A stretch of 34,387 nucleotides of DNA from Bacteroidales bacterium UBA1217 (GCA_002309335.1 DBXH01000017.1:1-34387), one strand, 5' to 3'. Positions 24,184 to 33,556 are shown, counted from the stretch's first letter. The notes: generated by a model not told the origin, from the sequence alone. Numbers and translations: made by a program.

Positions 24184-24196
24184 TGACAATATGTCA
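24184..24196. promoter_or_regulatory. palindrome TGACA-N3-TGTCA, copy 2
   Basis: TGACAATATGTCA has the same arms and spacing as copy 1, 206 bp away. It is about 69 bp upstream of the -33 element of the outer-membrane gene. Confidence 0.5.
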
Positions 24197-24264
24197 GTAT
24201 GTAGGATGCGAGGAGGCGCAAAAAGTAGGACGGTTGAGATAAAATGGGATAAGTGAAAAAAAAT

Positions 24265-24295
24265 TTTGTCGTTTCGCCCTTTTTCGTTATTTTTG
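24265..24295 (+). promoter_or_regulatory. Bacteroidota-type promoter for outer-membrane gene
   Basis: TTTG (24265-24268), exactly 19 bp, then TATTTTTG (24288-24295) gives a perfect TTTG-N19-TAnnTTTG promoter. A purine-rich, Shine-Dalgarno-like GGAAGAGAGG precedes the ATG at 24322. Confidence 0.8.
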
Positions 24296-24321
24296 TAGTT
24301 TAATTAATAAAGGAAGAGAGG

Positions 24322-25587
24322 ATGAGCAAAAAACTGATTATCTGTGTGTTGATATGTTTTGTGGCGTATGGTATGCGCTGCAATGCCCAATATTTGCGTC
24401 TAACGCACTTGCATAGCCGCACGGATGTCAGCATCGATCTGAACCGCGTATACAACTACAACAACTACGAACGCAACCGCTGGGGGGCGGGCGTTGACCT
24501 ACGACAGCCGCTGAAATACGACGACCGCTATGGAGTTCTGTTTCAAAACTCCCTTATTGCCTCAGCATACGCGGGTTACGGCACCGGCGACCATGCATGG
24601 AAATACGGCGGAGCTGTGGGGCTTGGATTTCCGCGTTCCGTTTTCAGGCAGATAAGTGTCTGTTACCAGCACGACCTGCTGCGCGTAGGCAGCCACAGCT
24701 TTGAGGAATACAACATATTCAACACTATCGCAAACAGTTCGTATTTCAGTTCCCGCTTCTGCGGTGTGGACCGCATCGGGGTCATTGCACAGATTGACAT
24801 CCCTGGCCCGGGATTGCTCTTTATCGACTACAACCACTCGCGCGAGCGCTACCTTTTCAACGCCAAGGGTCCGCTCTACCCGGCCCTGTACGAGGAAGAC
24901 AGGATGCCTTACGACATCTTCAACGAGGTGGGTATCGACCTTTATTGGGGCGAGCACTGGAAGTTAGGTGTGCTGGCCGACATCTGGCACTATGACGACA
25001 GCGCAATAGAGCACGACCCTTTGCTTCAACTGCATTACCTTCGTTTTCTGGCTCAATACAGCAACAAGATTGATTTCAAGGACAACCACGGCCAACTCGC
25101 GGTTTTTGCACAGAGCGGATGGATGGTCCACGACAACGTGCCTCTCTCGCGGCGCTTTGATCTGGGCGGCACAGGCGGCGGAAAGTACTATTTCTACAAC
25201 ACATTCCTCACCGTACGCCCCAACACCTTTTTGGCCGACATATTTACCCTTGCCAGCATACGCTACACCACCGGCAAAGGTCTGTGGAAAAATTCACTTT
25301 CAGAGCCGCATCCTTTTGTACAACTCAACGCGATGTGGGGTATGCAATATGGTAAAAGCTGGAGTATCAACACGTATTATGTGAACAATACGGAAATGGT
25401 GTTCAACGCCCCTTTCGACGGGCTGCTGGAACCTTGTGTGGGCATCGACAAGCTTCTACACTGGGGAATGCTCGACCTGGGCGTTGCCGCAGCCTATCAG
25501 CTGACTCCGAAAAAATCTCCATACCACTTGGACAATTTTTTGGACAAGTTTGCCGTTATGCTTGTTGCGAAATTAATTATTGATTAA
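24322..25587 (+). CDS. putative outer-membrane beta-barrel protein
   Basis: A 421-residue protein with a Sec signal peptide ending near CNAQ (about residue 23). The mature part is rich in alternating hydrophobic and polar stretches with aromatic residues (for example WGAGVDLRQPL, KYGGAVGLGF, VGIDLYWGEHWKLGVLADIW, LDLGVAAAYQL), as in outer-membrane barrels. It loosely resembles the barrel part of large Bacteroidota DUF5686-type proteins but lacks their N-terminal domain; this is a weak resemblance. It has its own promoter and overlaps the thioredoxin-fold gene by one base (TAATG), so the two are co-translated. Function unknown. Confidence 0.65.
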   Translation: MSKKLIICVLICFVAYGMRCNAQYLRLTHLHSRTDVSIDLNRVYNYNNYERNRWGAGVDLRQPLKYDDRYGVLFQNSLIASAYAGYGTGDHAWKYGGAVGLGFPRSVFRQISVCYQHDLLRVGSHSFEEYNIFNTIANSSYFSSRFCGVDRIGVIAQIDIPGPGLLFIDYNHSRERYLFNAKGPLYPALYEEDRMPYDIFNEVGIDLYWGEHWKLGVLADIWHYDDSAIEHDPLLQLHYLRFLAQYSNKIDFKDNHGQLAVFAQSGWMVHDNVPLSRRFDLGGTGGGKYYFYNTFLTVRPNTFLADIFTLASIRYTTGKGLWKNSLSEPHPFVQLNAMWGMQYGKSWSINTYYVNNTEMVFNAPFDGLLEPCVGIDKLLHWGMLDLGVAAAYQLTPKKSPYHLDNFLDKFAVMLVAKLIID

Positions 25588-27080
25588 TGAACATAAATAA
25601 AAATATGAGAAAAAATCTGTTTATACTACTAATCCTCAGTGCAATGACGATGCCATTGCAGGCTCAGAACGGCTATAAAATCAGTTTCAACTCGACGTCG
25701 ATGGCCGACGGAAAATACTATATGGGACAGCATTTCCGCGATTCATATATAGTAATCGACTCTGCCACAGCACAGAAAGGGATGATAGCCTTTGCCGGCA
25801 AGAAGAAACTAGCCCGCAGCGTGTATGTGCTGCTCGACGCAAAGAAAGCCAAAATGTTCGACTTTATGGTCGACGACAGCCAGGTGTTCGGCATCACCTT
25901 CGACGAGCAGAAGAGCAACGCCGGGATGGTAGTCAAAGGTTCAAAGGCAAACGACCTGATGTTCAAATATATGGCCAAAATGGATTGGGCACGCGCCCAG
26001 TCGAAGACTATCAAGGAAAGTGGAGAAAAGGTGAAGGAAAAGATGGACGCTCTGTCAGACGAGATGAAGAATTTCGAGGACAACTATATGAAAGAGAACA
26101 AACAATACAAATTCACACAACTGATAGATATGTTCTCGAACATAGATGTGCCCGATGCTATCCCGGCAGGATGCAACGACACCAACCTGCGCGAATGGCA
26201 GGCCAAATACTATCGTGCCCACTACTGGGACAATGTGAACCTGAAGGACCATTCACTTATCTACACTCCGCAGCTGTTCGACAAGATGAACCTTTATTTC
26301 TTCAACATTCTTTACTATCAAGACGCTGACACAACGACGAAATACGTTGAGAATCTGCTTGACAAAGTAGTGAACGACAGCACGATGCTGCGCTACTTTA
26401 TGGATTTTGCCCTGCCCAAATACGAGCGCGACACCAAGCATATCGGTTGGGATCAAGTGTTTGTGAACCTGGTGAGAGACTACTACCTGAAAGGCAAATG
26501 CAAATGGGCGTCGGACGGCGAGATATACAACAAGCGGCAGACAGTCGACTTCCTCAGCCAGTCGTTGATTGGTGCTATGGGTCAGGAACTTATAATGGCC
26601 GACACCAACCAGTCGGAAGACCCAAAAGACTGGATTTCGAGTCACGCGCTACCGCAAAAGTATGTGATGCTGTGGTTCTGGGACCCCGACTGCAACCATT
26701 GCAAAAAGCAAACCGCCGAGCTGAAGATACTCTACGACTCGCTGACTGCTGTAGGCAACAAGGTGTTTGAGGTATATGCTGTTGGCTATGAGAGCGATGT
26801 GCAGAAATGGCTTAACTATGTACGCAAACACCAACTGCCCTTTATCAACGTGGGCGGCCCCAATGTCAACATCGACTACCAAGAAGCTTACAACGTGCAC
26901 GGAGCTCCGACGATGATACTGCTCAACGCTGACCGACAGATAATTATGAACAAGACTTTGGCCACAAAGATGGTGCTGCCCTTCATCGAGGAGTATGAAA
27001 AGAAACACCCCGAGCAGGCCAATCGAACTCCGTCGCGCTGGCAGCTGGAAGGAATTAGAAGAGCGAAAGTAGATAAATGA
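25587..27080 (+). CDS. secreted thioredoxin-fold oxidoreductase (DUF5106/TlpA-like)
   Basis: A 497-residue protein with a cleavable signal; the second Met (25605) gives MRKNLFILLILSAMTMPLQAQ, a cleaner signal peptide than the ATG at 25587. Residues ~25-130 form a DUF4369-like lead domain, the middle (about 130-330) resembles DUF5106, and the C-terminal ~150 residues are a TlpA/ResA-type thioredoxin fold with DPDCNHCKKQ (C369 and C372) and a cis-Pro at HGAPT. It would handle thiol-disulfide exchange in the periplasm. The next gene encodes a Cys-rich L,D-transpeptidase, a possible substrate. Confidence 0.85.
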   Translation: MNINKNMRKNLFILLILSAMTMPLQAQNGYKISFNSTSMADGKYYMGQHFRDSYIVIDSATAQKGMIAFAGKKKLARSVYVLLDAKKAKMFDFMVDDSQVFGITFDEQKSNAGMVVKGSKANDLMFKYMAKMDWARAQSKTIKESGEKVKEKMDALSDEMKNFEDNYMKENKQYKFTQLIDMFSNIDVPDAIPAGCNDTNLREWQAKYYRAHYWDNVNLKDHSLIYTPQLFDKMNLYFFNILYYQDADTTTKYVENLLDKVVNDSTMLRYFMDFALPKYERDTKHIGWDQVFVNLVRDYYLKGKCKWASDGEIYNKRQTVDFLSQSLIGAMGQELIMADTNQSEDPKDWISSHALPQKYVMLWFWDPDCNHCKKQTAELKILYDSLTAVGNKVFEVYAVGYESDVQKWLNYVRKHQLPFINVGGPNVNIDYQEAYNVHGAPTMILLNADRQIIMNKTLATKMVLPFIEEYEKKHPEQANRTPSRWQLEGIRRAKVDK

Positions 27081-27098
27081 TATAACCTCAAAATAAAA

Positions 27099-27674
27099 AT
27101 GCCCCGAAGGATACTCATATTAGCGTTGGTTCTCGCTGTAGCAACTACAGCAGGGGCGCAGCAGTATCCTTTTGCGTACAACAACCCCTCGCCCGTATAC
27201 GACTGCACGGTTTATTGTTATGTATTCAACACCAAAAATTTATACATTAATATTTCCAAGCCTAAGCGTACACTCTATGTGTACGAATACCGCTGCACGG
27301 GTCACACATTGATAGCTGCCTATCCCGTCTGTTTGGGAGCCAACATCGGCGACAAAGAGAAGAAAGGCGACTGCCGTACGCCCGAAAGCAAGGATGGAAA
27401 GCCGTTCATCATCAGCGAGATAGTCGATGCATCCAGTTGGACCCACGACTTCGGTGACGGACGCGGAACTATGCCCGCCTACGGCAAATGGTTTATGCGT
27501 CTGAAGGGCGAATACAAAGGCTCGGGTATTGGTATTCATGGCAGTACGGGCAACCGCTACAGCATTCCCGGACGAGGCAGCGAGGGCTGCATCAGGATGC
27601 GCGACGAAGACATCACCCATTTCAAAGACAACTACGCCTTTGTTGGTATGAAAGTATATATTGATAAAGACTAA
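27099..27674 (+). CDS. YkuD-family L,D-transpeptidase
   Basis: A 191-residue secreted protein with a signal ending at AGAQ (about residue 21). The YkuD signature is complete: GIGIHGSTGNRYSIPGRGSEGCIRM with H147 and catalytic C164. Such enzymes form 3-3 peptidoglycan cross-links or attach proteins to peptidoglycan. It is at the short end of the family and has no LysM or other wall-binding domain. The mature protein has five further cysteines (C36, C40, C66, C78, C92), unusual for a periplasmic transpeptidase. It is 18 bp downstream of the thioredoxin-fold gene. Confidence 0.9.
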   Translation: MPRRILILALVLAVATTAGAQQYPFAYNNPSPVYDCTVYCYVFNTKNLYINISKPKRTLYVYEYRCTGHTLIAAYPVCLGANIGDKEKKGDCRTPESKDGKPFIISEIVDASSWTHDFGDGRGTMPAYGKWFMRLKGEYKGSGIGIHGSTGNRYSIPGRGSEGCIRMRDEDITHFKDNYAFVGMKVYIDKD

Positions 27675-27732
27675 TTTGAGTTGAAAATCAACAGAAACAA
27701 GAATATATAAAAACCCTTTAAACATAAAAATT

Positions 27733-28494
27733 ATGAGAAAAAACATTGTAGCAGGAAACTGGAAAATGAATAAAAGCTTCGACGAAGCTGATGAACTGGT
27801 AAACGGCATTATGGAACTCCTCGAAAAGAAGGAGCTGGGCAAGAACACATTGATGATTCTCTGCCCTCCGTTCCCATATCTTGAGATGGTATCCGACTAC
27901 AGCAACGATTCGTACTTTATGGTTGGCGCCCAGAATGTCAACGACAACGACAAGGGAGCTTATACAGGTGAAGTTAGCGCCGGTATGCTTGCATCGATGG
28001 AGATTGAATACTGCATTGTTGGTCACTCAGAGCGCCGCGCCTACTATGGCGAGACCGATGCCATCATTGCCAAGAAAGTCGACCAGCTTCTCAAGAACGA
28101 CATCCGTCCTATCGTATGCTGCGGCGAGGTGCTTGAAGAGCGTGAAGCCGGCAAACAATTCGACGTGGTGAAACGCCAAATCAGCGAAGGTCTCTTCCAC
28201 CTCAGCGCCGAGCAGTTCAAGAGCCTCGTAATTGCCTATGAACCAGTTTGGGCAATCGGCACCGGCAAGACCGCCACACCAGAACAGGCACAGGAAATCC
28301 ACGCTTTCATCCGCCAGACAATCGCCGAGAAATACGGCAAAGATGTCGCCGATGAAATCAGCATCCTCTACGGCGGAAGCTGCAAACCATCGAATGCCAA
28401 AGAACTCTTCGCCAATCCCGACGTCGACGGAGGTTTGATCGGCGGTGCCGCTCTTCAGGCTGAAGACTTTGTAAACATAGCTATGTCATTCTAA
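27733..28494 (+). CDS. tpiA: triosephosphate isomerase
   Basis: A 253-residue TIM barrel interconverting DHAP and glyceraldehyde-3-phosphate in glycolysis and gluconeogenesis. NWKMNKS carries the active-site Asn and Lys, IVGHSERR the electrophilic His, [21 protein letters not shown] the catalytic Glu and flexible loop 6, and [13 protein letters not shown] and [10 protein letters not shown] the phosphate-binding loops. Length is normal. The next gene starts 11 bp after the stop. Confidence 0.97.
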   Translation: MRKNIVAGNWKMNKSFDEADELVNGIMELLEKKELGKNTLMILCPPFPYLEMVSDYSNDSYFMVGAQNVNDNDKGAYTGEVSAGMLASMEIEYCIVGHSERRAYYGETDAIIAKKVDQLLKNDIRPIVCCGEVLEEREAGKQFDVVKRQISEGLFHLSAEQFKSLVIAYEPVWAIGTGKTATPEQAQEIHAFIRQTIAEKYGKDVADEISILYGGSCKPSNAKELFANPDVDGGLIGGAALQAEDFVNIAMSF

Positions 28495-28505
28495 ATCAAA
28501 GTCCA

Positions 28506-29336
28506 ATGACTGACAATATTGAACAAGCTGAAATTATTAACGAGGAACCGTTGCAGGACGACAATCAGTCGCCCTGCAACAGCTACCCCGAAGGCTGGAA
28601 ACAGGCAACACGCACACTATGGAACGGAGCTATATTCACTGGAATACTGATACTCTTGTGTGCTATACTCATATTCTTCTTCCCGAAAGAAGAGATTGAA
28701 ACGATTCATATCGGAGCAGCTCCTGTGGCTGACACATTGATTGTCGGCGACACCCTTGCACCAGCGACGCCGGCAATGCAGCCACAAGATGTAACACGCA
28801 CCATAGCCACAAGCAAATCAATGAATATAGGCATCGGAACCCTTTTGGTTTACTTTCTGATACTGACGCTCACCGCCTTAGGAGCCATCAACACCTATCA
28901 GAAAGGACTGATCAAGTTTGCCGCGATGTTTGGCAAAGACGGTGCCAGAGGCCTAGATGTGATGAGATGGAGTTTTATGCTAGCTATGATGGGAGTGCTT
29001 TTCCATTTCTTCATTTTCTGGCTTCCCATAACCGATCCTGAAACCAAAAGAGAGACATCCACACTAATTCTTGGCAACAGCATATTAATACTTTCAGCCA
29101 TTATGTCGATCGTTGGGAGCCTGATGCTTGCCACCGCCAATGGCTGTCCCGATCCATCGCGCAAAGGTGCGTTGCTCAAAATTGTCGCCTCTCTTATCCT
29201 ACTGTCGGGTGCTTTCGTTGCTCCATTCGCAGTGTCGGGAAGCGGCTGGTCACGTATTGTGGAACTTATCATTCTCGTTACAGGAAGCGTAATATTCCTT
29301 GTTTCCTGGCATAAAATTGTTAAAATAGAGAGTTGA
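28506..29336 (+). CDS. conserved hypothetical membrane protein
   Basis: A 276-residue protein I do not recognise. A ~35-residue acidic N-terminus precedes helix 1 (about residues 41-60), then a Pro/Ala/Thr-rich extracytoplasmic loop (about 60-100), and at least four further hydrophobic segments with short charged turns, including GKDGARGLDVMRWSF. No catalytic motif is visible. It lies between tpiA and the LolC/E-type permease, and its stop overlaps the permease's TTG start, implying coupling to the permease and a membrane or envelope role. Confidence 0.7.
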   Translation: MTDNIEQAEIINEEPLQDDNQSPCNSYPEGWKQATRTLWNGAIFTGILILLCAILIFFFPKEEIETIHIGAAPVADTLIVGDTLAPATPAMQPQDVTRTIATSKSMNIGIGTLLVYFLILTLTALGAINTYQKGLIKFAAMFGKDGARGLDVMRWSFMLAMMGVLFHFFIFWLPITDPETKRETSTLILGNSILILSAIMSIVGSLMLATANGCPDPSRKGALLKIVASLILLSGAFVAPFAVSGSGWSRIVELIILVTGSVIFLVSWHKIVKIES

Positions 29337-30553
29337 AATTTGAGCGACTCATAGCACGACGGTTCCTGCAACGCGACAAAAGCAATTTCTCGCGACCGCT
29401 GGTCAACATTGCCACCTACACCATCGCCCTCGGTGTAGTGGTGATGATAATGTCGGTATGCATACTACGCGGATTCCAGCGGCAGATAACCGAGAAAGTT
29501 GTTGGATTCGGATCGCACATCACCATCCGCAACTACGGGTGGGTCAACGACTATGACGAATTCACCGTTAATCTTAGCACCGATGAAATACAACAGATTG
29601 AGTCGCTTCCGTCTGTAGTACATATTCAGCCATTCGCCAGCAAAGGTGGAATGCTCAAAACCGACCAGCAGATACAAGGAATCATATTCAAAGGAATAGA
29701 CCAAACCTTCGACACCGCCTTCTTTGCAGGCAATATGGTACGAGGACGTTTTTTCAAGTTCAACGACAGTACGGCCTCCGACGAGATTATCATCTCACAA
29801 CGGATGGCCCTCAAGATGCAACTAGATACAGGCGACAAGGCTCGCACATACTTCTGGACAGGCAACAACTATCGTGCTCGTGCTTTCCGCATTGTCGGTA
29901 TCTATAACACCGACCTCAGCGAATTCGACGACCACTACATTATCGGTCACCTACGTCAAATTCAAAACATCAACGGTTGGCCCACAGATGCTGCTGCTGG
30001 ATATGAAATCATAACCGACAACTTCGACCACCTTGGCCAGGCACTTGCCGAAGTCAAATCCGCCACACGGCCCGACATTGCAGTCACCTCAATCGTGGAA
30101 GAGCAGCCATCTATGTTCGCTTGGCTGCAGCTACTCAATTCAAACATTGCCTTGATACTTATTATTATGGCCGTCGTATGTGCCGCCTCGGTAGTCTCCG
30201 CGCTACTAATAATGATTTTCGAAAAGACATCGATGATAGGGCTACTAAAGACTTTAGGCAGCACCAACCGCTCCATCCGGCGCATATTCATTTATAAGGC
30301 AATAACTATCGTCGGCAAAGGCATCCTTGTCGGCAATGCCATTGCAGCAATGCTCTGCTATCTACAGAGCACATTCCACATCATCCACCTCGACAGCGAG
30401 AGCTACTCGATGTCGTTCGTCCCCATCGACGCCAATCCCTTCTTCTTCATCGCCATTAGCGTTGGCACCTTCATCGTCTCATTGGCGGCACTCCTCCTGC
30501 CCTCCACATATATCGCCCACATCCAACCAGCCAAAACTACACGTCAGGAATGA
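29333..30553 (+). CDS. LolC/LolE-family (FtsX-like) ABC transporter permease
   Basis: A 406-residue permease with a TTG start overlapping the upstream stop; KFERLIARRFLQ is the usual cytoplasmic lead of this family. Helix 1 is at about residues 22-46, a large periplasmic domain runs to about 270, and three helices complete the FtsX module, including a MIFEKTSMIGLLKTLGST coupling segment. Such proteins extract lipoproteins from the inner membrane with an ATPase (LolD), but no ATPase gene is adjacent here, which is common for Bacteroidota LolC/E homologues. It overlaps the histidine kinase start (ATGA). Confidence 0.9.
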   Translation: MKFERLIARRFLQRDKSNFSRPLVNIATYTIALGVVVMIMSVCILRGFQRQITEKVVGFGSHITIRNYGWVNDYDEFTVNLSTDEIQQIESLPSVVHIQPFASKGGMLKTDQQIQGIIFKGIDQTFDTAFFAGNMVRGRFFKFNDSTASDEIIISQRMALKMQLDTGDKARTYFWTGNNYRARAFRIVGIYNTDLSEFDDHYIIGHLRQIQNINGWPTDAAAGYEIITDNFDHLGQALAEVKSATRPDIAVTSIVEEQPSMFAWLQLLNSNIALILIIMAVVCAASVVSALLIMIFEKTSMIGLLKTLGSTNRSIRRIFIYKAITIVGKGILVGNAIAAMLCYLQSTFHIIHLDSESYSMSFVPIDANPFFFIAISVGTFIVSLAALLLPSTYIAHIQPAKTTRQE

Positions 30554-32097
30554 GCTCAAAAAGTGAAAACCGAAATTCCAATTACCGCAAGCCACGCAAA
30601 GGCAAATGGATCATCATAGCCGTCACCATCACCCTCGGACTTGCCGCTCTGTGGACAATCAACAGATTTGCAAGCCAGATTCGTAAATCAGAGCAGGAAA
30701 AAGTACGCATCTGGGCTTCGGCCATCAGCCAGAAAGCCGAACTGATGAGTTCCACCGAGACTTTCTTCAACGAAGTCGGCATCGATGAGCGACGCAAGGT
30801 AAAACTATATATCGACGTTCTGCAGTCGTTTAACAACCGCGATCTCAGCTCCGACGCCGAGTTTTACCTATCCTATGTCTCATATATCGTCGACAGCAGC
30901 CAGACGCCATTTATGATACTCGACAAAGATACGCTCATCACCAGTTGCGGCAACATAATGCCAACCCCAGAACAGGACCGCGCACTCATCGGAAAGAAAG
31001 CCTCACCACAGTTGCTCATCGACTTCAGCCACAACCCGCCCTTCCATTATAACGTATGGGGAATTCCTCTCACACTGATGTACAAAGAGTCGCAGATCTA
31101 CACCGATATGCGCTCGGTACTCGACAACCTCAACCGGTCGTTCCTCTCCGAAGTCACCAACAATAGTGTCTTTGTCCCAGTCATCGTCGTAGATAGTACA
31201 CGTAGCCGCATACTAGGCTCGGGTAATATAAACAATTCCGATTTCGCAACTCCCGACAAACTCCAGAACAAACTTAAAGAGATGGCCAACGAGAATGACC
31301 CCATCACTCTGCGACTCGCCAACCACCGACTCGCATACGTCTATTACGAGCCTACACCTCTACTCAAACTACTGCGAATCATACCAATATTCTACCTCTT
31401 CATCGCCCTCGTGCTTCTACTTATTTCCTATAATCTGTTCCGTACTGCTCAAAGCGATGAAGAGAACCGCATCTGGGTCGGAATGGCAAAAGAAACAGCC
31501 CATCAGCTAGGAACACCTATTTCCTCTCTTTCGGGATGGGCAGATTATCTACAGGGCAAAACACTTGAAGAACCCTATATCAGCGAGATACGCAAAGATA
31601 TTGACCGCCTAGACACCATTGCACGCCGTTTCTCAAAAATCGGCAGTGTTCCCGAACTCAACGACGAAGACCTCTGCGAAGTTATACGGCACACCATCAA
31701 CTATATGGAGAAACGAAGCCCACGCAAAGTTAATTTCGTAACCACACTGCCAGATCGTCCAGTTATTGCCCCCCTCAACCGCTACCTCTTTGAATGGGTC
31801 ATCGAGAATATCTGCAAGAACGCCATCGATGCAATGGAAGGCAAAGGCACTTTCACCACTATCGTCACCACCGAAGGCAACAACATTCACATCGACCTCT
31901 GCGATACAGGCAAGGGCATAACAACTCAGAACCAGAAACTAATCTTCGAGTCGGGTTTCTCCACTAAACAGCGTGGCTGGGGACTAGGTCTTTCTCTAGC
32001 CAAACGAATCATCGAAGAGTACCACAAAGGTAAAATACAGCTCAAATATTCCGTCCCCGGCCAAGGAACTGTATTCAGAGTAACACTTAAAAAATAA
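30550..32097 (+). CDS. membrane sensor histidine kinase
   Basis: A 515-residue kinase. Helix 1 is about residues 19-37 and helix 2 about 272-295, with a ~235-residue extracytoplasmic sensor between. The H-box is AKETAHQLGTPISSLSGW with phospho-acceptor H318. The N-box is ENICKNAIDAME, followed by DTGKGI (G1) and the G2-type RGWGLGLSLAKRI, so the kinase looks active. No response regulator is encoded in the window. It overlaps the permease gene and is 57 bp before the MATE gene, suggesting a role in envelope stress sensing, but the signal is unknown. Confidence 0.9.
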   Translation: MSSKSENRNSNYRKPRKGKWIIIAVTITLGLAALWTINRFASQIRKSEQEKVRIWASAISQKAELMSSTETFFNEVGIDERRKVKLYIDVLQSFNNRDLSSDAEFYLSYVSYIVDSSQTPFMILDKDTLITSCGNIMPTPEQDRALIGKKASPQLLIDFSHNPPFHYNVWGIPLTLMYKESQIYTDMRSVLDNLNRSFLSEVTNNSVFVPVIVVDSTRSRILGSGNINNSDFATPDKLQNKLKEMANENDPITLRLANHRLAYVYYEPTPLLKLLRIIPIFYLFIALVLLLISYNLFRTAQSDEENRIWVGMAKETAHQLGTPISSLSGWADYLQGKTLEEPYISEIRKDIDRLDTIARRFSKIGSVPELNDEDLCEVIRHTINYMEKRSPRKVNFVTTLPDRPVIAPLNRYLFEWVIENICKNAIDAMEGKGTFTTIVTTEGNNIHIDLCDTGKGITTQNQKLIFESGFSTKQRGWGLGLSLAKRIIEEYHKGKIQLKYSVPGQGTVFRVTLKK

Positions 32098-32154
32098 ATA
32101 GTATAAAATCTATGACGGCAGCCTCTAACACATTAATATTTTAACACAATAAAT

Positions 32155-33501
32155 ATGATCGACCACCGAGACAGCATCGACTTTGCAAACACCAATATCA
32201 AGAAACTCTTTGGACAGTTTTTCTTCCCCACCCTGTTAGGAATGCTGTTCAGTATGGCGTTCATATTGACCGACGGCATTTTTGTCGGCAACGGCATAGG
32301 ACCACACGGACTGGCAGCCATCAACCTTGTGGCACCCATCTTTATGCTTGCCAGTGGATTGGGTATGATGTTTGGCATGGGAGCCAGTGTTGTGGCAGCA
32401 ATCCACCTCTCGCAAAATAACGTAAAGGCTGCCCGAATCAATGTTACACAAGTATTTATTGCTGGTGTGCTGGTTTCATTGGTAATGGGCTTGATTTGCT
32501 ATTGCTTCCCGCGCCCCGTTTTGTCGCTTATTGGCGCAAGAGGATTATTGTATGATGCTGCCTACGAGTATTATATTTGGTTTCTTCCGACTTGCCTGCT
32601 GACAATGATTGAGTCGATAGGTCTATTTGTTATAAGGCTCGACGGATCACCGCGTTATGCAATGTTGTCGAACATTATTCCCGCATTGGTTAATATCGTG
32701 CTCGACTATGTATTTATCTTCCCTTGCCAATGGGGACTGATGGGCGCGTCATTGGCAACCGATCTTGGAGGTCTGGTGGCAGTGCTGATGATAGGCTACT
32801 ATATGGTTTTCAAGACAAAAACTCTACATCTCTACCGACTGAAGACCACGAAGAAAAGCCTAATGTTGTCGCTTAGAAATGTGGGTTATATGATACGCAG
32901 TGGAGCTTCGGGACTTATAGGTGAATTGGCAGTGGCGGTGATGATGCTTACGGGCAATCTTGCATTTGGTAAATGGCTAGGGACAGACGGAGTATCGGCT
33001 TACAGTGTGGCGTGCTATCTGTTCCCAGTGGTGTATATGATCTATTCCGCTGTAGCTCAATCGGCTCAACCTATAATTAGTTTTAATTACGGTGCCGGCG
33101 AGCAAAAACGTGTTTTTCAGACTTTGTCATTCAGTATGACAATAAGTATAACGCTAGGATTAATAGTTTCTATTGCGTTCTTCCTGTTCCCTAATGAAAT
33201 TGTAGGTATATTTATTTCCGGCGGCGATGCTGCAGTGATGGCTTCGAAGGGACTTCCTTTCTACGCAGCAGGATTTGTGTTTATGGCTATCAATATTTGT
33301 ATGGCTGGATACTATCAGAGTGTAGAACGTGCCGGTATGGCAGTACTGGTAACGGTGTTGCGCGGAATAATCTTTATTGTGATTGCATTTTGTGTTATGC
33401 CTATGCTTTGGGGCGACTACGGATTGTGGCTTGCAGTGCCTGTGGCGGAGATGCTGACAACATTAGTGGTGATCATCAGCCAAACAGCAAAAAAACGTTA
33501 A
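32155..33501 (+). CDS. MATE family efflux transporter
   Basis: A 448-residue inner-membrane protein with about twelve helices in two halves. Typical MATE features are FFFPTLLGMLFSMAFILTDGIFVG near residue 22, GLAAINLVAPIF, the interdomain cytoplasmic linker, and the second-half AYSVACYLFPVVYMIYSAVAQSAQPIISFNYG. It would export drugs or metabolites using Na+ or H+. The 57-bp gap from the kinase has no clear promoter, so it may be read through. A symmetric terminator follows. Confidence 0.93.
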   Translation: MIDHRDSIDFANTNIKKLFGQFFFPTLLGMLFSMAFILTDGIFVGNGIGPHGLAAINLVAPIFMLASGLGMMFGMGASVVAAIHLSQNNVKAARINVTQVFIAGVLVSLVMGLICYCFPRPVLSLIGARGLLYDAAYEYYIWFLPTCLLTMIESIGLFVIRLDGSPRYAMLSNIIPALVNIVLDYVFIFPCQWGLMGASLATDLGGLVAVLMIGYYMVFKTKTLHLYRLKTTKKSLMLSLRNVGYMIRSGASGLIGELAVAVMMLTGNLAFGKWLGTDGVSAYSVACYLFPVVYMIYSAVAQSAQPIISFNYGAGEQKRVFQTLSFSMTISITLGLIVSIAFFLFPNEIVGIFISGGDAAVMASKGLPFYAAGFVFMAINICMAGYYQSVERAGMAVLVTVLRGIIFIVIAFCVMPMLWGDYGLWLAVPVAEMLTTLVVIISQTAKKR

Positions 33502-33507
33502 AAACAA

Positions 33508-33538
33508 AAAACGGAGAACTGAACCAGTTCTCCGTTTT
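33508..33538. terminator. bidirectional intrinsic terminator
   Basis: AAAACGGAGAACTG (33508-33521) and CAGTTCTCCGTTTT (33525-33538) form a perfect 14-bp stem with a 3-nt loop, flanked by A-rich DNA on the left and T-rich on the right. It lies between the convergent MATE and pckA genes and can serve both. The arm sequence is the same 14-mer, rotated, as the recF tail repeat. Confidence 0.9.
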
Positions 33539-33556
33539 CTATTATTAAATTCCTGT

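Larger units (their letters stand above)
23816..24321. other. 506-bp divergent intergenic regulatory region
   Basis: This is the only gene-free stretch over 300 bp. It holds the lpd promoter on the left and the outer-membrane gene promoter on the right. Between them are two TGACA-N3-TGTCA palindromes, four 11-bp tandem units and an 18-bp palindrome, listed separately. I see no convincing small ORF; the short minus-strand frame at 23870-24055 is built from low-complexity sequence. Confidence 0.8.
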
